From Piromyces finnis (Eukaryota; Neocallimastigomycota; Neocallimastigomycetes; Neocallimastigales; Neocallimastigaceae): a DNA stretch of 21,137 bases. The notes under the pieces are model-generated. The model had not been told where the DNA came from and did not search any database. It saw nothing but the letters and a program-made list of their open reading frames with translations. The position numbers and the translations under genes are program-made. Location of the stretch: the NCBI GenBank assembly GCA_002104945.1, contig MCFH01000177.1:1-21137 (forward strand). The letters are read 5' to 3'. Shown here piece after piece: positions 1 to 9,175 of the stretch (the first letter of the stretch is position 1; each line of letters starts with the position of its first letter).

Positions 1-1161
1 TTAATAAAAATAATATACAGATCTTTTTAATATTTTCCTTGGTTTAGCTTTATTTTATTTATTCTTTATATTATGTAAGAATTTAATACTATATCTATCA
101 CTTTTTCATTTACGACAATCATTAATATTATATATAACACATAATACTTATTTATATAGGTTTCTATATTCAGTCAAATGGAAGGTTATATTTTAAATTA
201 TATATAGATATATCTAATTAATATGAATTGTTAATATTTTAACAATTTTTTTTTTCTTTAATAAAAAAAAAATAGAAAAAGTCTTTCAAAGAAACATTTA
301 TATGTATCTATTATAACTTTTATTATGAAATGAAAATATAATTATATAATAACATATATCTCATCACTATATCATATTTTGATAAAATAATATATAGATT
401 ATAATTCATTTTACCATATAATATTTAGGTAAATATATTAATATTTTTTTAAATTTATATATATTACAAAATTATTTATACATATAATGTACATTATGAT
501 AGATATTCGTTATCAATTGGTAAATTGGTATATTTTACATTCTTAAGTATTTAAAGTATTTTTTTCTAATTGTAAATTTTCAATGAAAATATATATAATA
601 GTATTCAGTTTCTTCACAAATGTTATATATGTATGTAAACATTCATATTTCTTGGAGGGTATTCATGAATGTTCAAGCCAAAAAAATGATATATTGTAAT
701 ATATTTATATATAATATGGATATAAAACAAAAACAAAATAACTTAAATATAGTATTGTTATTTTAATAACAATGATATTAACAACTATATATATATTAAT
801 GATATATGAGTATTTCTTACATATGGAAATATTTTTGCAATTATATTTTATAATTATATGGTATTTTAAATATTCTAAATAAATATTAATAAAATTATCA
901 TTTTAATTATTACTCCTACTATTATTATTGTTGTTGCGACTATTAATTTGACGCATTTTTATAAAAATAAATAAAAATTTAGTACAATAACTTCTTCTTT
1001 AATACAAACTGTTTATCTGAAAGCAAATTATTTGGATCTATTCATAGAGCAAATAATAATAAATTAATGTTTACAAAGTTTTATTTGGTAATTATATATA
1101 AATATTTGCAGAATTAAAAACTTCTTACTAATATTATGCAACATTCTTCTATTAACAATAG

Positions 1162-1647
1162 GCAATGTATAATAATGTCTTTCCTAACTTTTTCAGAGCT
1201 AATTCAATTAATTTTGAAAAAATGCAAAGTATTTTTATATTGATTAATATGGTCATTTTTTTATACTTTGCTTATTCTCAATTAAAAACACAACCATATT
1301 ATTCAAGTACAGTTAATAATTACAGATTTGCAGTTTATTCTTCAATAGCTATATTTTCATTGTATTCTTTATTAACATGTTTAATTAATATTAATAAGAC
1401 CAAGTTTATCGCAGATACTTCCTTTATAATATTTGCAATTATTTTCGTCATCAGCTATAAATATAACGAGTATTACTATAAAAAATCTTTAAAGAGAATT
1501 TTCAAGAAATTCAATGAAAAGAAAATGGTTAGTGATTTAAGAAAAAGCACTTCCGTTGATGAATTAGATATGGACCAACTAAATTACAGAAAAAAGATGT
1601 TTATAAATCAATTGAAAGAATCAGTAATTAATTTATTTATGATTTAA
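1162..1647 (+). CDS. Exon of a multi-pass membrane protein (TmcB-like family?), partial gene
   Basis: An open frame of about 161 codons. TAG just upstream (1159-1161) reads well as a splice acceptor after a TACTAAT branch-like site near 1126, so this is probably an internal exon and the Met at 1165 may not be the true start. The product has three or four hydrophobic segments (about residues 22-40, 53-73 and 83-97, counted from Met1165), then a basic stretch (KKSLKRIFKKFNEKK) and a polar tail. The layout resembles the membrane region of the TmcB-like proteins abundant in gut fungi, and the following exons give a TPR/HAT-like helix. That family call is inference. The end at 1647 may be intronic, because GTAATT at 1626 could be a donor. 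The gene is truncated at the palindrome centre. Confidence 0.55.
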   Translation, partial: AMYNNVFPNFFRANSINFEKMQSIFILINMVIFLYFAYSQLKTQPYYSSTVNNYRFAVYSSIAIFSLYSLLTCLININKTKFIADTSFIIFAIIFVISYKYNEYYYKKSLKRIFKKFNEKKMVSDLRKSTSVDELDMDQLNYRKKMFINQLKESVINLFMI

Positions 1648-1911
1648 AAATATTAATTCTTTATTCTATTGTTCATAAATATAACCTTATATTTTATTAT
1701 AAAAATAAATATATATTAGCAAATGAGGTTTTCATTAAAAAAGAAATTAAAGTGTTAATAGTTTCTATGAATGTGAGTTTTCTTGTAGATTCCTAAGGTA
1801 GGAAAAAACGATTCATTAAAAAATATTTATAATATAAAAATTTTTAAATATTAATATTTTATTATATAATATTTAATATATATTAATGATTACTACTAAC
1901 AGAAACAATAG

Positions 1912-2058
1912 AAATCTTGAAGCCTTTACATTAATGAGAAAAATATTTGATGAAGGGTATTATATTATTAATATATATTATCATGTCATTCAAAATAAAT
2001 TCTAATACAATAATTAATTGATATTTACAGAATGTTACAATTTAAGCATGAAGCCGAT
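1912..2058 (+). CDS. Two further short exons of the same gene (HAT/TPR-like helix), cut off at the palindrome centre
   Basis: Exon 1912-1956 follows a TACTAAC branch-like motif and CAATAG acceptor. It encodes NLEAFTLMRKIFDEG, ending in a split Gly codon. A 74-nt intron (1957-2030, GTATTA...TTTACAG) leads to a 28-nt micro-exon, 2031-2058, encoding MLQFKHEAD, followed by a strong donor GTAAGT at 2059. The phases agree. The peptide (aromatic and aliphatic spacing, 'EGxxxF...AD') resembles a TPR/HAT repeat as found in TmcB-like proteins; this is inference. No acceptor or exon follows before the sequence folds back, so the gene is incomplete here. How this joins to 1162-1647 is unresolved. A 9-nt micro-exon (1788-1796) between AG and GTAGG is possible but speculative. 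Confidence 0.5.
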
Positions 2059-2110
2059 GTAAGTTATATATAATTGTTGCAAATATTTTTCATATTTAAT
2101 TAAATTATTA

Positions 2111-2172
2111 AAAACCAATGGTTATATTATGGCATGGTATTACATTCATTCCATGAAAATATTTTATAGAGA
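2111..2172. other. Central spacer of the giant inverted repeat
   Basis: These 62 bases between the arms have no counterpart elsewhere in the repeat. They contain a small imperfect inverted repeat (CATGG...CCATG around 2134-2155). No sequencing-adapter-like sequence is visible. The gene in the left arm ends in an unmatched splice donor at 2059, so the centre falls inside an intron of that gene and marks a breakpoint or fold-back point. Confidence 0.9.
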
Positions 2173-2223
2173 TAATAATTTATTAAATATGAAAAAATAT
2201 TTGCAACAATTATATATACTTAC

Positions 2224-2371
2224 ATCGGCTTCATGCTTAAATTGTAACATTCTGTAAATATCAATTAATTATTGTATTAGAATTTATTTTGAATGACATG
2301 ATAATAATATATTAATAATATAATACCCTTCATCAAATATTTTTCTCATTAATGTAAAGGCTTCAAGATTT
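2224..2371 (-). CDS. Mirror copies of the two short exons in the right arm
   Basis: Reverse-complement counterparts of 1912-2058: exon 2327-2371, intron 2252-2326 and micro-exon 2224-2251, with donor GT at 2223-2222. The two exons are identical to those in the left arm; the intron differs slightly in TA-rich runs. The copy is also cut off at the palindrome centre. If the inverted repeat is an assembly artefact, this is not a second gene. Confidence 0.45.
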
Positions 2372-2644
2372 CTATTGTTTCTGTTAGTAGTAATCATTAA
2401 TATATATTTAAAATTATATAATAATAAATATTAATATTTAAAAATTTTTATATTATAAATATTTTTTAATGAATCGTTTTTTCCTACCTTAGGAATCTAC
2501 AAGAAACTCACATTCATAGAAACTATTAAACACTTTAATTTCTTTTTTAATGAAAACCTCATTTGCTAATATATATTTATTTTTATAATAAAATATAAGG
2601 TTATATTTATGAACAATAGAATAAAGAATTAATATATTTTAAAT

Positions 2645-3126
2645 CATAAATAAATTAATTACTGATTCTTTTCAATTGATTTTTATAAACATCTTTTTTC
2701 TGTAATTTAGTTGGTCCATTATCTAATTCATCAACGGAAGTGCTTTTTCTTAAATCACTAACCATTTCTTTTCATTGAATTTCTTGAAAAATTCTCTTTA
2801 AAGATTTTTTATAGTAATACTCGTTATATTTATAGCTGATGACGAAAATAATTGCAAATATTATAAAGGAAGTATCTGCGATAAACTTGGTCTTATTAAT
2901 ATTAATTAAACATGTTAATAAAGAATACAATGAAAATATAGTATTGAAGAATAAACTGCAAATCTGTAATTATTAACTGTACTTGAATAATATGGTTGTG
3001 GTTTTTAATTGAGAATAAGCAAAGTATAAAAAATGACCATATTAATCAATATAAAAATACTTTGCATTTTTCAAAATTAATTGAATTAGCTCTGAAAAAG
3101 TTAGGAAAAGACATTATTATACATTG
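2645..3126 (-). pseudogene. Frame-broken mirror copy of the membrane-protein exon
   Basis: The same exon as 1162-1647, read on the minus strand. I count about nine one-base indels relative to the left arm: an extra T in the F-P codons, a shortened A run before the MQS Met, an extra C after the AAAAAC run, a missing G after CAATA, longer or shorter A and T runs around the basic stretch, an extra A before the DQL codons and an extra A near the end. There are no substitutions within it. Real gene decay normally brings substitutions too, so the breaks look like uncorrected long-read errors rather than evolution. Confidence 0.75.
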
Positions 3127-4344
3127 CCTATTGTTAATAGAAGAATGTTGCATAATATTAGTAAGAAGTTTTTAATTCTGCAAATATTTATTATAATTAC
3201 CAAATAAAACTTTGTAAACATTAATTTATTATTATTTGCTCTATGAATAGATCCAAATAATTTGCTTTCAGATAAACAGTTTGTATTAAAGAAGAAGTTA
3301 TTGTACTAAATTTTTATATTATTTTATTAAAAAAATGCGTCAAATTAATAGTCGCAACAACAATAATAATAGTAGGAGTAATAATTAAAATGATAATTTT
3401 ATTAATATTTATTTAGAATATTTATAAATACCATATAATTATAAAATATAATTGCAAAAATATTTCCATATGTAAGAAATACTCTATATATCATTAAATA
3501 TATATATAGTTGTTAATATCATTGTTATTAAAATAACAATACTATATTTAAGTTATTTTGTTTTTGTTTTTATATCCATATTATATATAAATATATTACA
3601 ATATATCATTTTTTTTGGCTTGAACATTCATGAATACCCTCCAAGAAATATGAATGTTTACATACATATATAACATTTGTGAAGAAACTGAATACTATTA
3701 TATATATATTTTCATTGAAAATTTACAATTAGATAAAAAATACTTTAAATACTTAAGAATGTAAAATATACCAATTTACCAATTGATAACGAATATCTAT
3801 CATAATGTACATTATATGTATAAATAATTTTGTTAATATATAATAAATTTAAAAAAAATATATAATATATTTACCTAAATATATATGGTAAATGAATTAT
3901 AAATCTATATATTATTTTATCAAAATATGATATAGTGATGAGATATATGTTATTATATATATTATATTTTCATTTCATAATAAAAGTTATAATAGATACA
4001 TATAAATGTTTCTTTGAAAGACTTTTTCTATTTTTTTTTATTAAAGAAAAAAAAAATTGTTAAAATATTAACAATTCATATTAATTAGATATATCTATAT
4101 ATAATTTAAAATATAACCTTCCATTTGACTGAATATAGAAACCTATATAAATAAGTATTATGTGTTATATATAATATTAATGATTGTCGTAAATGAAAAA
4201 GTGATAGATATAGTATTAAATTCTTACATAATATAAAGAATAAATAAAATAAAGCTAAACCAAGGAAAATATTAAAAAGATCTGTATATTATTTTTTATT
4301 AATTATAGTGAATTATAAAAATGTTTTTTAAATTATTTATATAA

Positions 4345-4815
4345 TCATTCTATTTTATTATACCATAAAAACACATTATTTGTAATATCTGGATTAAATA
4401 AGGCATATATATTTAAAACCCATTTTCTAATATTTGGAAATGATTTATTATTAATAATATATTGAAGATACTGTAAATCTATATATGAATATAAATAAAT
4501 ATAAATTTATTAAGAATTTTTTTATTTAATACTTGTTGTTATTTTAATTGCTCTTTTAATATATGTACCTTCAAAAACCATTAAAAATGGTATCAACCAA
4601 TCTACAGGAACATCGTGTGGAAGGGAATTAAAGAAGGGTGAAACTCTTCTCTATTTTATATATATATTTAATATATTTAATCTATATTATTTTTTTTCTA
4701 GACCATTGATATTTTATTATTTTTTCTTTTTCCAATTTTATATTTTTAAAAGACTTACTTCAAACCCATTATATTTTATTTTACTAGTGGTTTTAATTGA
4801 ATTATTATTATTCAT
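4345..4815 (-). CDS. Unrecognised small three-exon gene, 102 residues
   Basis: Predicted from splice signals. Exon 1 is 4759-4815 (19 codons, Asn-rich start MNNNNS, ends phase 0 at donor GTAAGT). Intron 1 is 4651-4758 (108 nt, acceptor AAATAG). Exon 2 is 4533-4650 (118 nt, encoding among others SLPHDVPVDWLIPFLMVFEG, ends phase 1 at GTATTA). Intron 2 is 4479-4532 (54 nt, acceptor ATATAG). Exon 3 is 4345-4478 (134 nt, ending FLWYNKIE and TGA). The parts sum to 309 nt, exactly 103 codons, and all phases match. The protein is soluble-looking, rich in aromatic residues and probably helical, with no signal peptide or motif I recognise. The 3' end lies 43 bases from the giant inverted repeat. Coding character drops sharply outside the exons. 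An alternative is a decayed fragment of a larger gene. Confidence 0.55.
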
Positions 4816-5517
4816 TTTTACAAATTAATAATAATAATGAAATTATAATTTATATATATTTTTTATAAAGAGATTACTCAAAGTTATATATATATAAAAA
4901 AAACAATAAAAAGAATAATAAGATAAAATATATTCTTTAATTTTTTTAAAATAAAATTTTTAAAGTTAATTAGAGTATGAAGTTTATTTTTTTTAAAAAA
5001 AAAACCCTTAAAAACAAATTATTTAATTAAATCAATAAATAGATGAATTTTATTGCTTATTATTGATTACTGTTGTGTTAATACTAAAAAAAGGTAATAG
5101 GTAATATTAAAATTATTTATAAATTTCTTATTTAACATGAAGTCTTAAGTTTTAGACAAAAAACATATTTTTTTTTCCATTATTTTAACTTCAAAGTTTA
5201 AATTGTTTAACTTTATTTATAAAATTTATAACAATTCATCCTTTTAAATATTAATTTACATTAAAATGAAAAATGGAATCTAAATATTCTAACAATTAGC
5301 AATTATTAACATGTTCAATTTTTTAAAATTAATAAATTTTTCAATAGATATAAATAAAAAGAAATAGTAATTAAGAAATTTCTTAAAATATCTAAATTAA
5401 AAGAAATAAACTTAATTATATTTGTTATTACCATCATAGGAAAACAATTAAAATATTTATAAAATTTCAGTAACTTTAAGTTTAAAAGTATCCTATTTAT
5501 CAATTTATCTTTTAAAG
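4816..5517. other. Intergenic, no gene seen
   Basis: AT-rich spacer between the small spliced gene and the hairpin. It has a T8A10 palindromic tract at 4987-5004. A 62-codon open frame on the minus strand (5315-5503) is composed almost entirely of Ile, Leu, Phe, Asn and Lys and has no coding character beyond base composition. Confidence 0.6.
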
Positions 5518-5586
5518 AGATCTAGAAAAGGTGCGTATCTTTTTTTGGGATCAAGATCGGGCCTCATAGCACCTTTCTCTAGATCT
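5518..5586. other. Isolated GC-richer hairpin, possible structured RNA or mini inverted-repeat element
   Basis: The arms are 5518-5538 and 5566-5586. They pair over about 20 bp: AGATCTAGA-AAAGGTGC, a bulged G, then TAT, against ATA GCACCTTT, a bulged C, then TCTAGATCT. The 27-nt apical loop holds a T7 run and GGGATCAAGATCGGGCC. This is about 45% GC in surroundings below 20% GC, so it stands out strongly. It lies 257 nt downstream of the carboxylesterase stop. It matches no spliceosomal RNA, tRNA or hammerhead core that I can recognise. It could be a small RNA precursor, a 3'-end structure or a short mobile inverted-repeat element; strand unknown. Confidence 0.6.
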
Positions 5587-5792
5587 AAGATATTTTAAAA
5601 ATAGAATGGAAAAAAAAATCATATTAATTATTATAAAATTAATATTTTTTTATTTTTCTTTTTGGTTTATTTCAATTTTTATTTATTTTTTTTTTATTTC
5701 TAATTATAATTATTTTTTTTACAAATGATATATAATTATTTTGGTATCTTATGGTTAGGTTAAATAAATTAATATTTTTATAATAAATTAGC

Positions 5793-5813
5793 TTTTTTTT
5801 TTTTAAAAAAAAA
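5793..5813. other. T12A9 palindromic tract 3' of the carboxylesterase gene
   Basis: A run of twelve T followed directly by nine A, 30 nt past the carboxylesterase stop. It can form an all A-T hairpin in the transcript of either strand. It may act in 3'-end formation or as a nucleosome-depleted region, or may simply reflect slippage. The role is inferred from position only. Confidence 0.3.
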
Positions 5814-5842
5814 TTATATTATTATTATTTGAGGATAATAAA

Positions 5843-7641
5843 CTATTCCCAAAGACTTGGGTTATTGTAATATTCATCAACTGGTTCACTGAACCAACGA
5901 CCATTTAAAACATTAGTAATTGCTAAAGTTTTTCCATTGTCAGAAACACTGATATCGTCTTCCATTCTACTAATAATTTCAGCAAAGGAAGTAGAGACAT
6001 TTTTACATTGAGCAGTAGCCTTACCATCAACAGCATCTAATACCATACTTAATGGTTGACTTGGAGTCCATGGTTTCCAATCAGAATTTCCCTTTTCATT
6101 TGGATTACCTCTTCTAAGGAAGTTCTTTAATTGTTTGTTAAATATGGCAGCCATATCTTGGTATTCAGAACTTTCGAAATCGTAAATATCAGAATAGGTA
6201 TTATCATTTGAAAGCATTGGAATGAATATACCATGGAAGGAACCAACAACTTCAATTGGATAACCACTGTTTTGAGCTCCGAAATCAACTTGACAAACAT
6301 AAATATCTGATTTATACTTGTTAAACATCTTTTCAGCACTACTTTGAGCGTTAAATATTCTGTACATATCAGAACCATAGGTACAAGCAAAGTCCTTAGC
6401 TGGTTGAAGGTCAGTTCCTAAAGCAAAAGCACTTGGAGTGTACCAAATACCAGAACCAAGGTTAAAGAAACTAAATTCAGTACTACCAGTTAACATAAGT
6501 ACTGGAACATCATTCCATTTAGAAGTTGAAAATCCTTCTTCTGGAATAACAACACCATCATTAAATAAGTGTGGAAAAACACTCATACGAATACCAGCGT
6601 TACCCATAAGAGCACATAATCTTTCAGAACTAACACTGTATAACCATTCTTTAACATCCATACCATCAGTCATTAACCAAGTTTTAGCTTCTTCTTCGGT
6701 TGCTGCCATGTTATCTTCAACAGCTAATGGAGCAACAGCAGAAGCGGTTCTCTTAATACTATCATTAACATCAGCAATAGTCATACCACCAGAGAAGACA
6801 ATAGCTTTATGGAATTTTTTAGCGAAAAGTGGACTAATTAACATAGCCATAACATCTCTACCACCAGCTGAAAAACCGGATATAGTAATGTTGTTTGGAT
6901 CACCACCAAATTCTTTAACATTATTCTTAATCCAATCTAAAGCTTTAGCCATATCGAGTAAAGCATAATTACCAGTAGATCCAGCTTCAGTATGGAGAGC
7001 AGGTAAAATATTAAAACCAAAAATACCTAAACGATAATTTATACTAATGTAAATAACATTATTTCTAATGACAATGTCATTTCCTTTTAATTCCTTAGAT
7101 TCACCAGTTTGATTGTTACCACCATGAATATAAACCATAACAGGTAACTTTTTGGCATTTTTAGGAGCATAAATATCTAAATTTAAACAATCTTCTGTAC
7201 CAATGATATTATCAGAATCCATTTGTAATGCAACTTCACCTGGAACAGTACAATCAAGAATATTATTCCATGGTTGTGGATCTACTGGAGCAGCCCAACG
7301 AAGATTTCCAGTTGGTTCTTCAGCATATGGGATATTATACCAAACTAAAACATCACCATCATCAGTAATTTTCTTTGTACCTTCAACTGAACCAAATTTT
7401 GTATTACGAATAAGTTCATTATTACTATTATGAATAAAAAAATAATTTTTTTTTTAATTTTATGGTTAAATTTAAAAGTTTATAAAATATACAATCCATA
7501 ATATATTAATATAAGAAAACAAGAATGAAAAAGAACTTACAATTGCTTTCTTTTTCCGAATTTTCTAACTTCTCTGGAATTGGAAAAGTCAATAAAGAAA
7601 AACGAAAATAACAGAAATGAAACTAAACTAAGAATTTTCAT
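5843..7641 (-). CDS. Secreted type-B carboxylesterase (two exons, 560 residues)
   Basis: Alpha/beta-hydrolase that cleaves carboxylic esters, probably outside the cell on plant-derived substrates. Exon 1 (7541-7641) encodes a signal peptide (MKIL, then a Leu/Phe-rich core, cleavage near residue 22) and a basic stretch. A 116-nt intron (7425-7540, GTAAGT...AATAG) has phases that fit. Exon 2 (5843-7424) carries the catalytic domain. Visible features are EDCLNLDIY (111-119), oxyanion HGG (134-136), FGGDPNN followed by nucleophile GFSAG (Ser219), acid Glu350 in TGSTEF, and His431 in SFHG. Cys92 and Cys113 are the usual disulfide pair. The nucleophile elbow has Phe where GESAG is common. A frame starting only at Met102 would lose the signal peptide and the IPYAEEPTGNLRW segment. 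The length fits the family, and there is no dockerin or binding module. Exact substrate unknown. Confidence 0.93.
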
Positions 7642-8242
7642 TTTCTTCTATTTTTAATTCTATTATTATTATTATTTTAATATAAAGTTGATTTTGATTA
7701 TTATTATTATTGTTGAATTTTAAAAAAAAAAAAAAGATAAACAACTATATTTATATAATTTTACAATTTTACCAATTTTTATAATTTATGATTTTATTTT
7801 AATTATTATTTTATTATCCTATTTAATATTGAATAAATTATTTTTTTAATTTTTTTATTAATTGGATATTTAAATGATTTTTTCTTTCTTTCTTTTTTTT
7901 TTTTATTATTATTTTATTCTATAAATATTCAAAAATTCATATTCACAAATAAAAATTTAAACTAACCAGTAATAATTCTAATTTAATTATAATTAATAAT
8001 ACTAATAAAATTAAAAATATCAAATATATTAATGAATTATTTTGAAAAATTTCTCATAAATTTGATAATATAAATGATAATTAGATTCATATAAAAACTT
8101 TTAAGTTGAAAGAAATAAAATATAAAATATTTCATAGTAGGAAGACCTTTTTATCTATTTTCATTCATTGAATTATATATAGATTATTTATACCCTTATA
8201 TATATATACTTTTTTTTTTCGTTTTATTTATTATTATTTTAT

Positions 8243-8276
<34 letters not shown>

Positions 8277-9091
8277 TTTTTTTTTTTGGAAATATTGACT
8301 TTTTCATCAATAATATTACTTAAATTATATAAAAATTTAAAAAAAAAAAAAAAAATCTTGGTCAGATAAAATTAGAAAAGAATTTCTCAGTCCTGAAACC
8401 AAAACTTAATATAGTTTAAACTTTTTATTTTATTATTATACATATATATATATTGAATAGATATTGTATGTGTTAAAAGTATGCTAAAAAATAATAAAAT
8501 ATAATAATTAATGCTTCAATGTAGAAAAAGTAATATAAATTATATATTACTTTAATATATTTATATATTTTTTCTTTTCGTTTTGATACTTTTCATTTTG
8601 TTAAATTATAAATTTTTTCTTTTATATTTATTTATATTTTTTTTTTTTTTTTTTTTTATTTATAACATAAATAATTTTAAATAAAAATGATGATAAATTA
8701 AATATTTTAAATATTTATAAATAGTGAGAATAAATTAAATGAATATTAATAACTCTTTTTTTTCAAAAAAAAAAAAAAAAAAAGAAAACCTATTTTATAC
8801 TTAATTTATTGTTGGATATATTATACTAAATATTTCTATTAAATAAATAATTTAAATATTCAATAACAATAATAATTATTGAATCATAAATAATAGATTA
8901 TATATATTATATAATGTTGTTTTATAGATATCAAATCTACCTCTAAATAAACAAACTGTCTATTTTATAAAATTAGAATTTATGATAAATAAATTATTTA
9001 TCTATCCTTAAACTTTCATTAATATTCCTTCTTTTTTTTTCTACTTTTCAGCGTTAATAATCTCTTTGTAATTTATTTTTTTAAAGGTTTC
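7642..9091. other. Intergenic: carboxylesterase promoter side and TIS11 3' side, no gene seen
   Basis: Very AT-rich. It holds ATT/TTA triplet runs (about 7659-7677, 7700-7713, 8249-8275), a T21 run (8637-8657), an A19 run preceded by T8 and one C (8756-8783), and an A run near 8340-8355 followed by TCTTGGT, a motif also seen after an A run near 16561-16580. Just upstream of the carboxylesterase start (7641) the coding strand is A-rich and T-poor, as expected of a leader. I found no exon with coding character. Confidence 0.6.
8249..8275. repeat. (TTA)n microsatellite
   Basis: About nine uninterrupted TTA triplets followed by a T run. Similar shorter ATT triplet runs occur upstream of the carboxylesterase start. 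Confidence 0.8.
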
Positions 9092-9120
9092 TTTTTTTTT
9101 TTTTTTCGAAAAAAAAAAAA
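9092..9120. other. Perfect T12-CG-A12 palindrome 3' of the TIS11 gene
   Basis: T15, CG, A12, with a perfect 26-bp palindrome (9095-9120) centred on TTCGAA, 56 nt beyond the TIS11 stop. Its position mirrors the T12A9 tract after the carboxylesterase stop. In RNA it would make a weak all-AU hairpin. Function is unknown; possibly part of 3'-end formation. Confidence 0.35.
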
Positions 9121-9175
9121 GTAGTTATGTAGTTATACAAAATAATTTTTATAACTCTTTTTATTCGTATTTACT

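Larger units (their letters stand above)
1..2110. repeat. Left arm of a giant inverted repeat
   Basis: Bases 1-2110 read as the reverse complement of 2173-4302. For example, the first 40 bases match the complement of 4263-4302 except for one extra A in a homopolymer. The arm starts at the window edge, so its true outer end may lie outside. It contains a partial multi-exon gene on the plus strand (1162-1647 and 1912-2058). I see no clear gene in 1-1161, only AT-rich DNA with an A/T-run palindrome near 240-292. A short open stretch around 985-1070 looks mildly coding-like but has no splice sites I would trust. Confidence 0.97.
2173..4302. repeat. Right arm of a giant inverted repeat
   Basis: This is the reverse complement of 1-2110. 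I aligned about 1.2 kb by eye. It differs by roughly twenty length changes of one or two bases, mostly in homopolymers or TA runs (10 A versus 9 A near 272/4031, 7 A versus 8 T near 680/3610), with no unambiguous substitution. Those indels break the reading frame that is open in the left arm. The 3' end of the next gene lies 43 bases beyond the arm. No separate gene is seen in 3127-4302. Confidence 0.97.

Noticed and set aside
2111-2172. Sequencing-adapter remnant at the palindrome centre
   Set aside because: The spacer shows no GC-rich or adapter-like sequence, so an adapter itself is not visible even though a fold-back artefact remains likely.
5315-5503. 62-codon minus-strand frame
   Set aside because: Only Ile/Leu/Phe/Asn/Lys composition expected from AT content; no splice or motif support.
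6438-6968. 176-codon open frame antisense to the carboxylesterase
   Set aside because: Shadow of a strongly supported esterase on the minus strand; no family features of its own.
7203-7433. 76-codon plus-strand frame at the esterase 5' part
   Set aside because: The same stretch encodes conserved esterase residues on the minus strand.
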